29,128 bases of DNA, taken from a virus. Positions 28,794 through 29,128 of the stretch are shown here, piece after piece (the stretch's first letter is position 1; each line of letters opens with the position of its first letter). The translations under genes were made by a program, and so were the position numbers. The stretch lies in the IMG/VR virus record IMGVR_UViG_3300020536_000393, positions 1 through 29,128 of that record. One strand, 5' to 3'. The notes beneath the pieces are model-generated. The model was given only the letters and a program-made list of their open reading frames with translations, ran no database searches and had not been told where the DNA came from.

Positions 28794-29128
28794 ATGGCTG
28801 AAAGTTTTTTGTCTTTTGGTAGTTCTGAATCATTCAGAAAACAATTGTTGGTAAGAAACTTACCGGCATATAACGTTCCTGGAAGTTACGCTTCACCGGG
28901 AAACCCAATTAATTATGAAACAAACTTAACGGTTTCAAACGTAATTGATTCCCCAAATAATTATGTCTCAACAAATCTTTTTGCAACAGAATTATATCCC
29001 CTTAATGAATATGGACCCGAAGGTGGTTTCGGAAGTCCAATAGGGTTAAATAATGTTGCTTCAACCAACAACCCTGAGGGAACTAATCAAGGACCATATT
29101 ATCCAAGACAAGGAACAAACTTAGATGT
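28794..29128 (+). CDS. Probable tail or baseplate protein, N-terminal part (cut by window end)
   Basis: The frame is open from the ATG at 28794 to the window edge (111 codons). It starts MAESFLSFGSSESFRKQLLV, then RNLPAYNVPGSYASPGNPIN and YETNLTVSNVIDSPNNYVST. The stretch is rich in Asn, Pro, Tyr and Gly, as in structural proteins with few helices. The family is not recognised. Position right after the tape measure gene suggests a baseplate or tail-hub protein. A TATTTAT element lies 10 bases upstream. Confidence 0.6.
   Translation, partial: MAESFLSFGSSESFRKQLLVRNLPAYNVPGSYASPGNPINYETNLTVSNVIDSPNNYVSTNLFATELYPLNEYGPEGGFGSPIGLNNVASTNNPEGTNQGPYYPRQGTNLD

Noticed and set aside
1-29128. tRNA genes, IS elements, integrase or attachment sites
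   Set aside because: I looked in the gaps between genes, all shorter than about 170 bases, and saw no cloverleaf-like stretch, inverted-repeat-bounded transposase or recombinase gene.

Overview
The window is a 29 kb piece of an AT-rich, T4-like (contractile-tailed) phage genome. The support is a run of tail and neck genes in an order close to T4: a gp14-like neck protein, a gp15-like tail completion protein, a gp18-type sheath, a gp19-type tube, a tail assembly chaperone and a tape measure protein. A family B DNA polymerase, an SNF2-type helicase and a gp13-like neck protein are also present. Starts are preceded by A-rich runs and almost never by a Shine-Dalgarno sequence, and base composition is low in GC. 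Both fit a phage of Bacteroidota, but the host is an inference. I see no tRNA, rRNA, IS element, integrase or CRISPR array.

Layout. 1-485: end of a repetitive fibre-like protein, facing a minus-strand group (537-3460) of two paralogous DUF2827 proteins and a J-domain protein across a shared terminator. 3576-3920: small minus-strand protein with a Thr/Pro tail. 3981-8504: a plus-strand modification cassette made of a GT60-type polypeptide GlcNAc-transferase, a NodU/TobZ-type carbamoyltransferase and a two-domain HtrL-plus-glycosyltransferase protein. 8571-9613: tandem paralogues ending in Thr or Thr-Pro tracts. 9720-12536: DNA polymerase behind a sigma70-like promoter and a 5-bp/8-nt leader hairpin. 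12510-18918, minus strand: a small protein, gp13-like neck protein, a 733-residue HExxH/Mn-type superoxide dismutase/unknown fusion, two small structural genes and the SNF2 helicase. 18976-29128, mainly plus strand: the neck and tail module, with one minus-strand ribbon-helix-helix protein inside it.

Four points stand out. (1) The tail assembly chaperone (26003-26773) is followed in the +1 frame by an uninterrupted 49-residue coding-like extension, reached at UUU_UUU_CGG. This looks like a programmed +1 frameshift just upstream of the tape measure gene. (2) A GT60-type GlcNAc-transferase, a family known to glycosylate Thr/Ser or hydroxyproline on proteins, sits beside proteins with mucin-like Thr-tract and Thr-Pro tails; the tail sheath carries the same kind of tract. 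This suggests a mucin-like virion O-glycosylation system. (3) A complete Mn-type superoxide dismutase lies inside a 733-residue fusion behind a zinc-metallopeptidase-like domain. (4) A conserved [GAC]TATTTAT element lies 4-33 bases upstream of about fourteen starts. It is the reverse complement of the core of the T4 late promoter, and it is absent before the modification cassette and the polymerase. It is a candidate late-gene element.
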